64,000 nt of DNA from Diplodia intermedia (Eukaryota; Ascomycota; Dothideomycetes; Botryosphaeriales; Botryosphaeriaceae): assembly GCA_021495925.1 (NCBI GenBank), contig JAKEKT010000089.1, forward strand, positions 93,269 through 157,268, given 5' to 3'. Position numbers and translations under genes: made by a program. Shown piece by piece: positions 56,614-64,000 of the stretch (positions are counted from its first letter, which is position 1; each line of letters begins with the position of its first letter). The notes under the pieces were generated by a model. It ran no database searches, had not been told where the DNA came from, and saw nothing but the letters and a program-made list of their open reading frames with translations.

Positions 56614-56738
56614 TGGATCCGCGGGGAATCTTTTTAGATGTTAGAATGATGCTCAAAGGATTCGAACGTGAAGGCAACTAACCGAACCCCGGACCACTCC
56701 CATGCTAAGGGAGTATTATACCACTAAACCACAGACCC
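56614..56738 (-). tRNA. tRNA-Ala(AGC)-like gene with a T-loop insertion (unit A)
   Basis: Without the insertion 56682-56630 a full cloverleaf can be drawn. The acceptor stem is 56738-56732 with 56621-56615, seven pairs including G3.U70, the alanine identity pair, and the discriminator is A73 at 56614. The D-arm follows TGGTTTAGTGG. The anticodon stem CTCCC/GGGAG has loop TTAGCAT, so the anticodon is AGC. The T-stem CGGGG/CCCCG has loop TTCG + ATT. The D-stem has one mismatch (T13-T22). The 53-base insertion interrupts the T loop and hence the normal B box. The call of Ala identity is from anticodon, G3.U70 and A73; functionality is unknown. Confidence 0.5.
56630..56682 (-). other. 53-base insertion in the T loop of unit A
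   Basis: It begins GTTAGT, ends AAAAAG and contains CTAAC 13 bases before its end, so it resembles a short fungal spliceosomal intron. The first five bases (GTTAG, 56682-56678) are also complementary to CTAAC (56644-56640), so it could instead fold as an extension of the T-stem. Inside lies a B-box-like GTTCGAATCC at 56667-56658. The homologous insertion of unit B is at 56483-56431 and is also 53 bases. Confidence 0.5.
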
Positions 56739-57054
56739 GGCTGTTGATGGAAGTGGGAATGTTGGGGTCGTATATGACCAGTGGTGGACTAGATGTCGAC
56801 CAGCAGTCACCGGCCACCCCTCACAACAGATCGCAGAAGATCTGAGCCCCGGAACTCCACAGATGACGCTGGACTCATCGTACGGGGGTAGTTGAATCCA
56901 ATATCGAGATTGATTGGCCCGCGTGCAAGACTCACGTCTATGCCCGGATCTTGGATTCACCTACCTACGTAAGTGACGTAAGTAGAGTACATGGCCTTGT
57001 GCGCAACAGGATGCTCAGCGGGCCCAATTCTTCCGTCACCCGCCGCCGCGTCGC
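56739..57054. other. Intergenic between tRNA-like array and the alpha/beta-barrel gene
   Basis: No supported gene. It contains a short direct repeat ACGTAAGT/ACGTAAGT near 56966-56983. It should include the 3' end of the leftward gene that stops at 57055. Confidence 0.45.
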
Positions 57055-57795
57055 TCACAGCTTCGTCGTCGCGTCGCCCGCCTCCAACGTGAGCACCCAC
57101 ACATCTCTCACGAACGCCCTGGCCCCGCCAATGACCTTCTTGCTCCACTCGGTGTTGACCGCCAGCCTGATCTGCTCGGCCGGGACGTCCTCGCTATCGT
57201 ACTCGTGCAGGGCCAGGTAGCGCGGCAGCTCGTCGACGCCCAGCTTCTTGGCCGCGGCGTCGGCCGTCAGCGGCATGGCGGCGCGCAGCTTGTAGCGCGT
57301 GGAGCGGCGGTAGCCCTGGACGGTGCTCAGCATGTCGAGGTGCTGCAGGCGGTACCACGCGTCCAGGTCGTGCTCGGGGTCGTCGGCGTCGGCGCTGGCG
57401 GCGGCCGGCTCCATGGCGACGGCGACGACGCATCTGCCCGCGCGGCCGTCCTTGGGGAGCTGGCCCTCGAAGGTCTGGATCTTGTCGTACTGGCGCACGT
57501 CGAAGTCGACGAGGTCGAAGTGCGAGCGGCCGCCGGGCAGCTCGTCGTGCGTCAGCTTGGCGCCCTTGAGCTCGTCCGAGTCGGCCCAGGCCATGTCCGG
57601 GAGCACGTACAGGACGAGGTAGGGGAAGGGGCGGGTGGGGTCGGCGTTTCGGTAGCGGAAGGCGGCGGGCGGTCCGTTGCGGAGGGCGAGCATCTCCGGG
57701 ACGTGGGAGTCGTCGTACCATTTGTTGAAGGTTGCCTCGTCCAGGACTGGGTCCTTGATGGCGGCCCCGACGTACAGGACTCCGGGGGTGGGCAT
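57055..57795 (-). CDS. Two-domain dimeric alpha/beta-barrel (EthD-like) protein
   Basis: Encodes 246 residues in one exon. Two similar halves are visible: EATFNKWYDDSHVPEMLALRNG...FRYRN near residue 20-50 and HDLDAWYRLQHLDMLSTVQGYRRSTRYKL near 145-175. Both follow the pattern WY-x-x-xH-x(4-5)-L-x-x-x-x-G-x(3-6)-RY that marks EthD-like or NIPSNAP-like ferredoxin folds, which often act as small cofactor-free oxidoreductase-like or binding proteins. This protein type is widespread in Pezizomycotina without a defined reaction. The ATG at 57795 is chosen because conservation (MPTPGVLYVGAAI) starts right there; upstream in-frame sequence has no other ATG in a leader-like context. It is divergent from TMA23. 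Confidence 0.75.
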   Translation of the reverse strand: MPTPGVLYVGAAIKDPVLDEATFNKWYDDSHVPEMLALRNGPPAAFRYRNADPTRPFPYLVLYVLPDMAWADSDELKGAKLTHDELPGGRSHFDLVDFDVRQYDKIQTFEGQLPKDGRAGRCVVAVAMEPAAASADADDPEHDLDAWYRLQHLDMLSTVQGYRRSTRYKLRAAMPLTADAAAKKLGVDELPRYLALHEYDSEDVPAEQIRLAVNTEWSKKVIGGARAFVRDVWVLTLEAGDATTKL

Positions 57796-58284
57796 GCTGG
57801 GTAGCTTGGCGGGAAGCGTAGGCTGTGGTTTTGGGGGAGTAGATGCTCGGAGGCTGGCTGGAGCTGCTAGGAAAAGATGGTGAGCAGTGATGGTTAGAAT
57901 CCCCACGGCGGGGTTGGGGACAAGCAAAGAGCGGGGCTGATATGGTTACTGCCTGGTGCGACGGTATGCAGGCTGTCTTTCCGACCATTCCGGTTGTGAG
58001 CAATCATCGGCGAGGCTTCAATGGCATCTCCATCACATGCTCCAGAAGTGGGGATTCCAAAGTGAGAGTGCGGAGGGGACGCGGAGATGACGCACAGCTC
58101 CAAGCTGTCCATGAGCTACTGACTCGTCCGGCGTGTTCGCGGCCGCGGAGATAAATGGATCCTGACTCGCGCGACTCGTCCCGAAGCCAAAATTTCCACC
58201 GAAGCATTTCCCCATGACCACCTCCGCGCGCCCAACCCCATCTCTCGCTCTCATTTCCCCGCGCGCACCCCTCCACTCGCTCTC
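57796..58284. promoter_or_regulatory. Divergent intergenic region EthD-like gene / TMA23
   Basis: No supported gene in 489 bases. The last 100 bases before 58285 are CT-rich on the plus strand. Confidence 0.45.
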
Positions 58285-59224
58285 ATGGACGCCTCCGCCC
58301 TTCTCGCCAAGCAGGGCTGGCGCGGCACCGGTCACGGTCTCGGAAGCACCGGCCACGGCATCGCAAGGCCGCTTCTCATCTCCAATAAGCAGGACGCCCT
58401 CGGCCTCGGCAAGAAGAAGCTCCAGGTCGCGGACCAGTGGTGGATGCGCGCATATGACACGGGCCTGAAGGAGCTGGGCTCCGGCAAGCAGGTGCGCGCT
58501 AGCCAACTGGCTCTCAATCCCTTCGCGGCGGCGCTGAGACTGACAAAAACGGTGCTAGACCGCGCTCTCGTCCATCCGGGAAAACGGCATCAGTCGCGGC
58601 GGCCTGTACGGCTTCTTCGTGAGGGGCGAGGGCCTGGCCGGCACCCTCTCGGACCGGACGGAGCCATTGTCCAGCAGCCCTTCGTCGCCGTCGGACGGCT
58701 CCACGCCCGCCACCACCCCCGAGGCCGAATCGACGCCCGAGCCGAGGCAGTCCGAGAAGAAGCGCAAACGGGCTGGTGGTGAAGACGGAAAGCGGAAGAA
58801 GACGAAAGAGGGCAGCGTCGCACAAAGCAAGGGCAAGGACAGGAAGGGCCGCCGCTCGAAACAGGACTCTGCTGACGGGGCGGCGCCTGATGCTGCCACC
58901 GAAGATCCCAAGTTACTGCGTCGGGCTGCCAAAAAGGCGCTGCGGCAACAAAGGGCTCTGAGTAAACAAGCTAGCGGGGAGGGGGAAAAGGCGGAGAAGG
59001 GAGGGCCGGATGCGCCGGCAGGCGAGACCACAAAATCCAGCAAAGGAAAAGAGAAGCGAACAAGAGAAGGCAAGGGTACAGACTCTCAAAGGGAGAGCGG
59101 GTCATCGGACGCTATGCCGGAGAAGCAGCTGAAAAAGTACGCCGCGAAAGCTGCGGAGAAGGGGATGACGGTTGAGGCATTTCTGGCCAAGAAGGAGCGC
59201 AAGAAGCAGCAGGCCAAGCAATGA
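58285..59224 (+). CDS. Tma23-like G-patch ribosome-biogenesis protein
   Basis: Encodes 290 residues in two exons (58285-58491, 58559-59224), phase 0, with a GTGCGC donor and GTGCTAG acceptor. Tma23 is a nucleolar protein associated with small-subunit assembly in yeast. The sequence begins MDASALLAKQGWRGTGHGLG, then IARPLLISNKQDALGLGKKK, DQWWMRAYDTGLKEL, TALSSIRENGISRGGLYGFFVRGEGLAGT, the compact N-terminal region of this family with its G-patch-like glycines. The rest is highly charged with EKKRKRAG, KSKGKDRKGRRSK and a final KKERKKQQAKQ, typical nucleolar basic tails. The splice is needed because exon 1 alone runs into an unrelated frame. Length is a little above yeast Tma23. Confidence 0.85.
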
Positions 59225-60430
59225 GTCTGGATATAACGAGCACGACATGCGTGCGTCTCACATCTTTCGACGACGTTGCCTGGACTAGATTGCTCGTCCA
59301 ACTCCAAAACGTTGCCACTCGACGAGCACGTCAAAGTCCTGACGCCGGCAACTCGCAACGGCACGACCAGGTCTGGTCTGGTCTATCACACTGGGGACTG
59401 CCTACTACATTCCACAACGGGCACCTGCAAAAGCCGCCGAACCGTGCCGCGATGTCCCGTGGACGAGCGGAGCGGCACGCTGCAGGAGCAGACCGAGACT
59501 ATCACCTGGATAGCGGGTTTCTGGACGGCGCCCAGGTTTGCTCCACGCGAGGGGCTCTTCAAGGAAGCATCGTGCTCGGCAAAATGCGATAGATTGCCTG
59601 GTGGAATAGAACGTGTATCTCTTCATCCCCCGTATTTACCGTCCGTGTCGATGTGAGGCAGCAAAGTTACACAAGTTATCTTCAGCGACCCCAAAAATTT
59701 CCCCGTGGCACTGGCTGTTCGCTACTAGACACGTAGCAGGAAGCACCAGTAGGGCCGGTCTTTCCAAATCTTCAAGTAGCACTGGTTTGAGTTGTATTCG
59801 TTTTCTTTTGCGCCGCACTCCATCCACCTGCCGTAAGCAGCAGAAGCCCTCCACCAACTGGACCCTCTTCCTTACTTTTTCCCGCCGTTTGAGATTCAGC
59901 CCTGTCTCACTTTCCTTGCCTTTCTCGGGCCCCAAGGGATGATTGTGATAACCACTTTTAGCAAGCTGCCGCATCCGCTCGCTGCCGGCCCAGGCCAGCC
60001 CGCGAGAAAAGACGCGATCGAGAGGGAAACGTCCGTCTTACCTTCGGACACGTCACTCGTTTGTAAAACAAAAACTCATGTTCCTCCGTATACGCCTTCT
60101 CCTTCGCGGTACATATGCCTGTGCCTCCCGCACATTCCCCCCCGTCCGTCTGTCCTTTCCGTTACCAGCCAGCCCCTCCCCATCCACTCTTGCTTTCTCA
60201 CTTCTTCTTTTTGATACTTGCGAAGTCCATTTCAAACCCCTTCCTTGCACCGTACATTGTTGTTTCCTTTCCGGAATCCCGTCCGACCTCTACCCACCAC
60301 GTCATTTATCGCCGCCGTGACAACGCGCTTCCATTCCTTAACGAGCAAAAAACTTTCTTCTCAACAACATAAATTCGCCCGCAACACAAGCAAGAAACGA
60401 AGGAAAAGAACAACGAGAAAGGAAAGCAAA
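59225..60430. other. Intergenic, no supported gene
   Basis: About 1.2 kb. The part from 60080 to 60420 is strongly pyrimidine-rich and then A/C-rich, a likely promoter and long 5' leader of the small cysteine-rich gene at 60431. Confidence 0.45.
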
Positions 60431-60652
60431 ATGTGTCACTACGTCATCTACCAATTCTTCTGCGGCTGCCAATACCGCTGGCTCGCCCGCCACTGCGCCG
60501 ACCCTTCCTGCCGCAAACCCACCTCGTACGCGAAGAAGCCGATCGCGTTGGTCTGCGATTGCCCCGGCCACGGCGGACCGCCGACGCCGCACCGGTACGA
60601 GCGCATGGAGAACCCGGTCATGGGGATGGGGTTGTGCGAGAAGTTGATCTGA
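60431..60652 (+). CDS. Small cysteine-rich MCxY protein 1
   Basis: Encodes 73 residues in one exon: it starts MCHYVIYQFFCGCQY and has cysteines at 2, 11, 13, 22, 27, 42, 44 and 69, so eight in all. No signal peptide is present, so it is probably intracellular; paired cysteines (CGC, CDC) and histidines may bind metal. Proteins beginning MCxY with a later CG(H/C) are frequent in Dothideomycetes and Eurotiomycetes, without a known function. The ATG is preceded by AAAATG-type context after a long CT-rich leader, which supports expression. The next two small genes share the start. A further 3' exon cannot be excluded. Confidence 0.6.
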   Translation: MCHYVIYQFFCGCQYRWLARHCADPSCRKPTSYAKKPIALVCDCPGHGGPPTPHRYERMENPVMGMGLCEKLI

Positions 60653-61745
60653 AAGTAACAATCCTCTTTTGAAGCTGTTCTTGTTGGTTTGCGAATGCTG
60701 ACCGCGAAACCGTAGGGCGACACGTCGTTCGGGATCTATCAGCTGTTTTTTTTTTATCACGCTTCTTCCTAGCCTGGAGTAAGGAGAAGGGAGAAAATAC
60801 GTGTTGTTGGTGGTCCTTTCTTTTTTTTTCGATTTATGGGGCTGGGTCTCGTTGGGGTATTTTTTCTTTCGTTTTTGTACTTTTTCGGACATTGGGTTGG
60901 GCGCCGAAATGGTCTGTTCCTGCCCCGCCAGGCGCGCGGTTTTTTTTCCCCCCAACTTCTTCTTGTTTCTTTTCGTGTTCGTCATGTCGCGTCACTTCCT
61001 CCCCGCAAAGTCATACGAGGCTTGCGTGCGGAGTGCTACAGAAGAATGGGAGCTGAGACGCACGTCCCCTACATGGATGCAAGATATCCATGTCTCTCCC
61101 CCGCTTCCATCTTCGATTCACTTTTTGACAAGCATGACCTGGTCGTGATGGGCACCATGACGAGCTGTCCGTCAAAAAAAAAAAAAAAAAGCATCGTTGG
61201 ATAGACATTCTTGGAAATCGGGCCTTTCAGAAGTCGAGAAAGTACCCCTGGCGGCAAATCGAGGAGATGTGCATCTACGCCTGTTCGTGTATGCACCCGA
61301 GTTCTGCAGTCATGATGGAGCCAACAAGTAGCTGGGAATACTCTTGCGTGGGGCTGCTATACATAACCGGGGCTCCGCAGCAAGTAGCTCGAGTTCGCTG
61401 GAAATCCTGGTTTTGTTGGCCCTTTCGCTCCGGTGATACTAATAGAAAGGATAGCTCAGCTTACGATAGTGAAGAGAGCCTCACAAAAAGAAAGGCGGCT
61501 GAACGCCGCTTGCTGCGAGTCCTGGCAAGAGCGCTGATCCTTCCACAGAGCAGCACCACACGTGGCTCTTGAGCGCTTTCGCAAAAGAGGCTGAGTTGTC
61601 CACACTCAGATCCCGCTGACTTATCTCTGAAGAAAGAGCGTGGTATAAAGCCCACGAGCAGACTTGGACTTTGTCCCCCATTTCGTACTTGAAAACGAGG
61701 ATTCCGTTGCAAAGTCGGTACGGGAAAACGCCAGTACAAGTCGCC
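60653..61745. other. Intergenic between small cysteine-rich genes 1 and 2
   Basis: About 1.1 kb. It includes several T-runs (60745-60758, 60818-60830), a TC-rich tract and an A-run at 61174-61190. No supported gene. Confidence 0.45.
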
Positions 61746-61973
61746 ATGTGCGAATACGCGTTCTACAGATTTCGCTGCGGACACCTTTACCGGAAGAGAC
61801 TGTCCTGTTGTACCCGGGTGCGTGAGCGCGCCGTGCCGCAGCTGGGCTGCGGCCGCATCTCCAGGATCCGTGGGAGAACGACGCACTGTGGGAACTCGTG
61901 CCCGCAGTGCTGCGGCGGCTCGTGCAGGACTGAGGGGCTGGAGAAGGTGAGCGAGATGCATTGTTCCCGATAA
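61746..61973 (+). CDS. Small cysteine-rich MCxY protein 2; 3' structure uncertain
   Basis: The unspliced frame gives 75 residues: MCEYAFYRFRCGHLYRKR, then many cysteines in CC, CGNSCPQCCGGSC and similar pairs. C2, C11 and G12 line up with proteins 1 and 3. After LEK (61946) a GTGAGC donor-like site occurs. If used, exon 1 would be 61746-61946. An acceptor GTAGCAG ending at 62182, and then a donor at 62211 (GTATGG) with an acceptor ATCTAG ending at 62276, would extend the protein into the open frame ending at 62575, which encodes MAKPLSLRGLKKLLEI and a Ser/Gly-rich tail. The better donor at 62218 (GTAAGT) instead leads to an early stop. So the C-terminus is undecided. Confidence 0.5.
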   Translation: MCEYAFYRFRCGHLYRKRLSCCTRVRERAVPQLGCGRISRIRGRTTHCGNSCPQCCGGSCRTEGLEKVSEMHCSR

Positions 61974-61977
61974 AACG

Positions 61978-62015
61978 TCCAGCCTCACATTCCAGCCTCA
62001 CGGTCCAGCCTCACG
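61978..62015 (+). repeat. Triple tandem TCCAGCCTCAC repeat
   Basis: Three near-perfect copies of an 11-base unit separated by 1-2 bases, lying directly after the unspliced stop codon of small cysteine-rich gene 2 and inside its possible first intron. No further copies were noticed nearby. Confidence 0.6.
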
Positions 62016-62308
62016 ATAATGCCGCCTCGTGTCGCGTGCGGATCGGGAGACGGTTCAGTGGGCCACTTTCGCAGTCAATGGATTCCATTTCGTCGTGGAG
62101 CGTTGCTGACCTGTCGCCAGAGACTCGAGAGGAGCAAGATTCGGTCGTTAGCAGAGTTCGTCGTGACACGGTTCCGTAGCAGCTCGAAGATGGGATTCAG
62201 GAATCGAGATGTATGGGGTAAGTGTTTCCTTCCTGCCAGCATGACTTGCAGGCCACGCGTAGCTGAAGCCATCTAGTCCCGATCGATCCGCCCGTCCGCC
62301 ACGAGCGA

Positions 62309-62575
62309 ATGGCAAAGCCACTTAGTCTCCGGGGGCTGAAGAAACTTTTGGAAATAGCATTTGTGGAGTTCGAGAGCGGGAGCGGCAGTAGTAGTGGCGG
62401 AAGTGGCGGCATAGGCGCTGGTACGGCCCGCAGCAGGGGTGGTGGTCCGTCTGACAGTGCCACTTCAGCACATACGTCTCTGGAGACACGGACAGGGAGC
62501 AACGCCGATACTCACCGCACCGAGCTGAATAGAAGTTCCCAAGGTGGCTGTGGGCAGGCCTCTGTGTCACGGTGA
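62309..62575 (+). CDS. Ser/Gly-rich open frame, possibly the last exon of the preceding gene
   Basis: The frame encodes MAKPLSLRGLKKLLEIAFVEF, then a Ser/Gly/Thr-rich tail of about 65 residues with no hydrophobic core. On its own it would be an 88-residue protein with an ATG but no convincing promoter. It is in phase with small cysteine-rich gene 2 through the junctions described for that gene if the donor at 62211 is used. I favour its being an exon or non-coding; it is recorded because the frame starts with an amphipathic helix. Confidence 0.25.
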   Translation: MAKPLSLRGLKKLLEIAFVEFESGSGSSSGGSGGIGAGTARSRGGGPSDSATSAHTSLETRTGSNADTHRTELNRSSQGGCGQASVSR

Positions 62576-62957
62576 ATTTCATGTATAGTGCTGATGTAGC
62601 AAACATTGTCTGGAATTGTTTCGGCTCCCCGCATGAAACGCTGCGCAGCTGCCCGGAGGCAACCTTAACAGTAGCAACGTGAGCTGGACCGTTCCATCAG
62701 CGGATATAGCCTAATGTGGTTTCTTTTTAGCAGCATAAAAAGCTTTATGCATATTGTGCTTGTTTTGATCGCGAAGACTTGCCGCTTGGCAGGATTGTCC
62801 TCCGCGATTAGCAGCAGACGGGGCATTGCTCTTCCAAGTCCAAGATAGCTATGCTGTGGTATGTATCTGGTTGGTAGCTCCTGGAATACGTTCAGCGATT
62901 GCCTCATCACCACAAACATCACATCCAAAGAAGCATCAGCAACAGACAATATTTACA
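62576..62957. promoter_or_regulatory. Intergenic upstream of small cysteine-rich gene 3
   Basis: No supported gene. The last 80 bases are rich in CA/AC and ATCACAT-like stretches, a typical leader. Confidence 0.45.
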
Positions 62958-63200
62958 ATGTGCTACTTTTGGAAGACAACCATGGGTTGCGGCCACGTAT
63001 GGCGCGGCCAGGTCTACGAAGAGGGCAAGGATGCGCACTCATTCTGGTGTGAGAGGAATACCTCAAACAATGCTGAAGGATGCGATAAGCCCGAGGCCCA
63101 GGGAGAAAAGAGTCATCCGGACGTCTGTCCAAGATGCGAGTCTGCGATAAAGAACATGAAAGTCATATCCACCGAGTTCCCGGCACCGTGGGAACCTTAA
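62958..63200 (+). CDS. Small cysteine-rich MCxY-like protein 3
   Basis: Encodes 80 residues in one exon: MCYFWKTTMGCGHVWRGQVYE, then FWCERN, EGCDK and VCPRCESAI. Cysteines at 2, 11 and 12+ (CGH) and the later CxxC (CPRC) resemble zinc-knuckle-type proteins. C2 and C11 and the following Gly-His match protein 2 exactly (CGH), and match protein 1 except for Cys in place of His. No signal peptide. The CPxC motif near residue 60 and the C-terminal helix IKNMKVIS are features common in this group of fungal proteins. Function unknown. Confidence 0.6.
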   Translation: MCYFWKTTMGCGHVWRGQVYEEGKDAHSFWCERNTSNNAEGCDKPEAQGEKSHPDVCPRCESAIKNMKVISTEFPAPWEP

Positions 63201-63821
63201 ACTTACACCTACGACATATTTGTATTTAGGTGGGGGGATATGGGTTCGGTATGGATGCAAAGGCCTTGGCTCCGGGTCTGCCAGCGGGAGGTGTAGACTT
63301 TGTACACACACTTCCATCTTACAAGGTGGCTCACTTTATTTCCACTCTGTGAGTGTCAATATACTATTGCTCTCTCTGGAAACAGTGCTGGAGAGCTCCC
63401 TTATGTAAGAGCGAAGTGCTGGTGCCAATGAACCCATCGAACCATGCGGTCACACCCCTGCATCCTTCACAGCCCGTAAATAACCCTACACTCTCAACCT
63501 CCACCTCTCGACCTTGATCACATTCACCTCCCTCCACCCCTCCCGCCAACACGAGCAGTACTCATACTCATAATCCCACCAAACCATGTGGCGATGCAAT
63601 CAAGATTACATATTTAAAAATCTCAGAAACCATCTACGAAGCTTGAGTGGCCTTTTAGTACCAACCGTCTCTCTCAAAATCAATGGGCCTCTGTATGATA
63701 ACATTTGAGCGAGCAAGCGGTCATCATACAGCCGCACCATCGTGATCGGCAGATGCCACGAACCAACACACAAAAAAGTCCAACCTCATGACCGCGACCG
63801 CCAAACGAAGCAATCGCCAGC
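63201..63821. other. Intergenic, no supported gene
   Basis: Balanced composition. On the minus strand a short frame reading IASFGGRGHEVG lies near 63777-63814 and is discussed under the P450-like fragment. A C-run (13 residues at 63878-63890) lies just beyond. Confidence 0.4.
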
Positions 63822-63998
63822 TCACAGCAGCCCCCTACACCAGCAAAGCCAGCCAGCCTCCCTCCCCTCCCCTGCCTCCCCCCCCCCCCTCAACGGCCGC
63901 CCCTCACCATCCTCCAACCACCTCCCCGGCCTCCACTCGCCCGCATCCGGGAACACGTCCTCGTTCCTGTGCACGCACCACGGATTCGCCGCCACCCA
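63822..63998 (-). pseudogene. Cytochrome P450-like C-terminal fragment, cut by the window edge
   Basis: Reading in from the right edge, the minus-strand frame gives WVAANPWCVHRNEDVFPDAGEWRPGRWLEDGE. The HRNEDVFPDAxxWRPxRWL block is the P450 meander/PERF region, which normally precedes the heme loop FxxGxRxCxG by 15-35 residues. After WLED the frame enters a G-run and stops at 63822 without that loop. A donor GTGAGG after GAT-G and an acceptor GTGTAG would join to SFGGRGHEVG, which resembles a heme loop but lacks the cysteine. So this is either a 3'-decayed gene, a gene with a misread G-run, or one whose last exon I failed to find. The 5' part is outside the window. Confidence 0.4.
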
Positions 63999-64000
63999 CA

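Larger units (their letters stand above)
56300..56738 (-). repeat. Tandem array of tRNA-like, Pol III-type units (two clear, one partial)
   Basis: Read on the minus strand, the block holds two related units (A, about 56738-56575; B, about 56575-56374) and a diverged third (C, about 56373-56300). A and B share the anticodon arm with loop TTAGCA(T), the T-arm, a 53-base T-loop insertion, a second downstream T-arm-like segment and a terminal T-run. A boxes fitting TRGYNNANNNG lie at 56731-56721 and 56575-56565. B-box-like sequences occur at 56667-56658 and 56604-56594 in unit A and at matching places in unit B. This is the layout of RNA polymerase III genes. Whether the units are functional, pseudogenes or a tRNA-derived mobile repeat cannot be told here. 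Confidence 0.7.

Noticed and set aside
56300..56738. The tRNA-like block as an inserted piece of mitochondrial DNA
   Set aside because: The AGC anticodon with intact A boxes and T-run terminators fits nuclear Pol III genes; mitochondrial tRNA-Ala normally has TGC. Not fully excluded, but no mitochondrial protein or rRNA sequence flanks it.
57205..57804. A 199-codon plus-strand frame opposite the EthD-like gene
   Set aside because: It is the antisense of a well-supported gene with low-complexity Val/Gly-rich translation; shadow of strong codon bias.

Overview
The window looks like nuclear DNA of a filamentous ascomycete (Pezizomycotina, probably Dothideomycetes). Genes are short and separated, introns are mostly 47-61 bases with CTAAC/CTGAC-type branch sites, composition is GC-rich, and nearly every recognisable gene has a close relative in that group. 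No ribosomal RNA, CRISPR array or intact transposon was seen. All coordinates come from reading splice sites by eye; the exon joins given were checked for reading phase.

Left part (1-32 kb) is dense in housekeeping genes: a CYSTM protein, THO subunit 7 and elongin A (divergent), NEDD8/Rub1, a cytochrome b561-type membrane protein, a DEK_C nuclear protein and trehalose-6-phosphate synthase (divergent), mitochondrial ribosomal protein uS17m, Vid27, an amino-acid/GABA-type permease, the Cdc7 kinase and condensin subunit 1 (divergent with about 240 bases between starts), NatC acetyltransferase Naa30 and the acyltransferase PDAT (divergent), and the retrograde regulator Rtg2.

Middle part (32-54 kb) is sparser: a GPI-anchored wall protein, a small SET-domain protein, an unrecognised 196-residue protein, the HtrA-like protease Nma111, a small lysine-rich protein, the AP-2 sigma subunit, an ammonium permease of the Mep1/3 (MeaA) type with GATA-factor sites upstream, and an unrecognised proline/serine-rich protein. 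Several 1.5-3 kb stretches hold no gene I can support.

Right part (54-64 kb) is more accessory. A secreted protein of unknown function is followed by an AT-richer block (about 55.4-56.7 kb). That block carries two, possibly three, tandem minus-strand tRNA-Ala(AGC)-like elements with A boxes, B boxes and T-run terminators; two of them have a 53-base insertion in the T loop. This is the most unusual structure in the window. Beyond it lie a two-domain alpha/beta-barrel protein and the G-patch ribosome-biogenesis protein Tma23. Next come three small cysteine-rich genes whose products start alike (Cys at 2 and 11, then Gly), and at the right edge a cytochrome P450-like fragment in which no heme-binding motif is visible.
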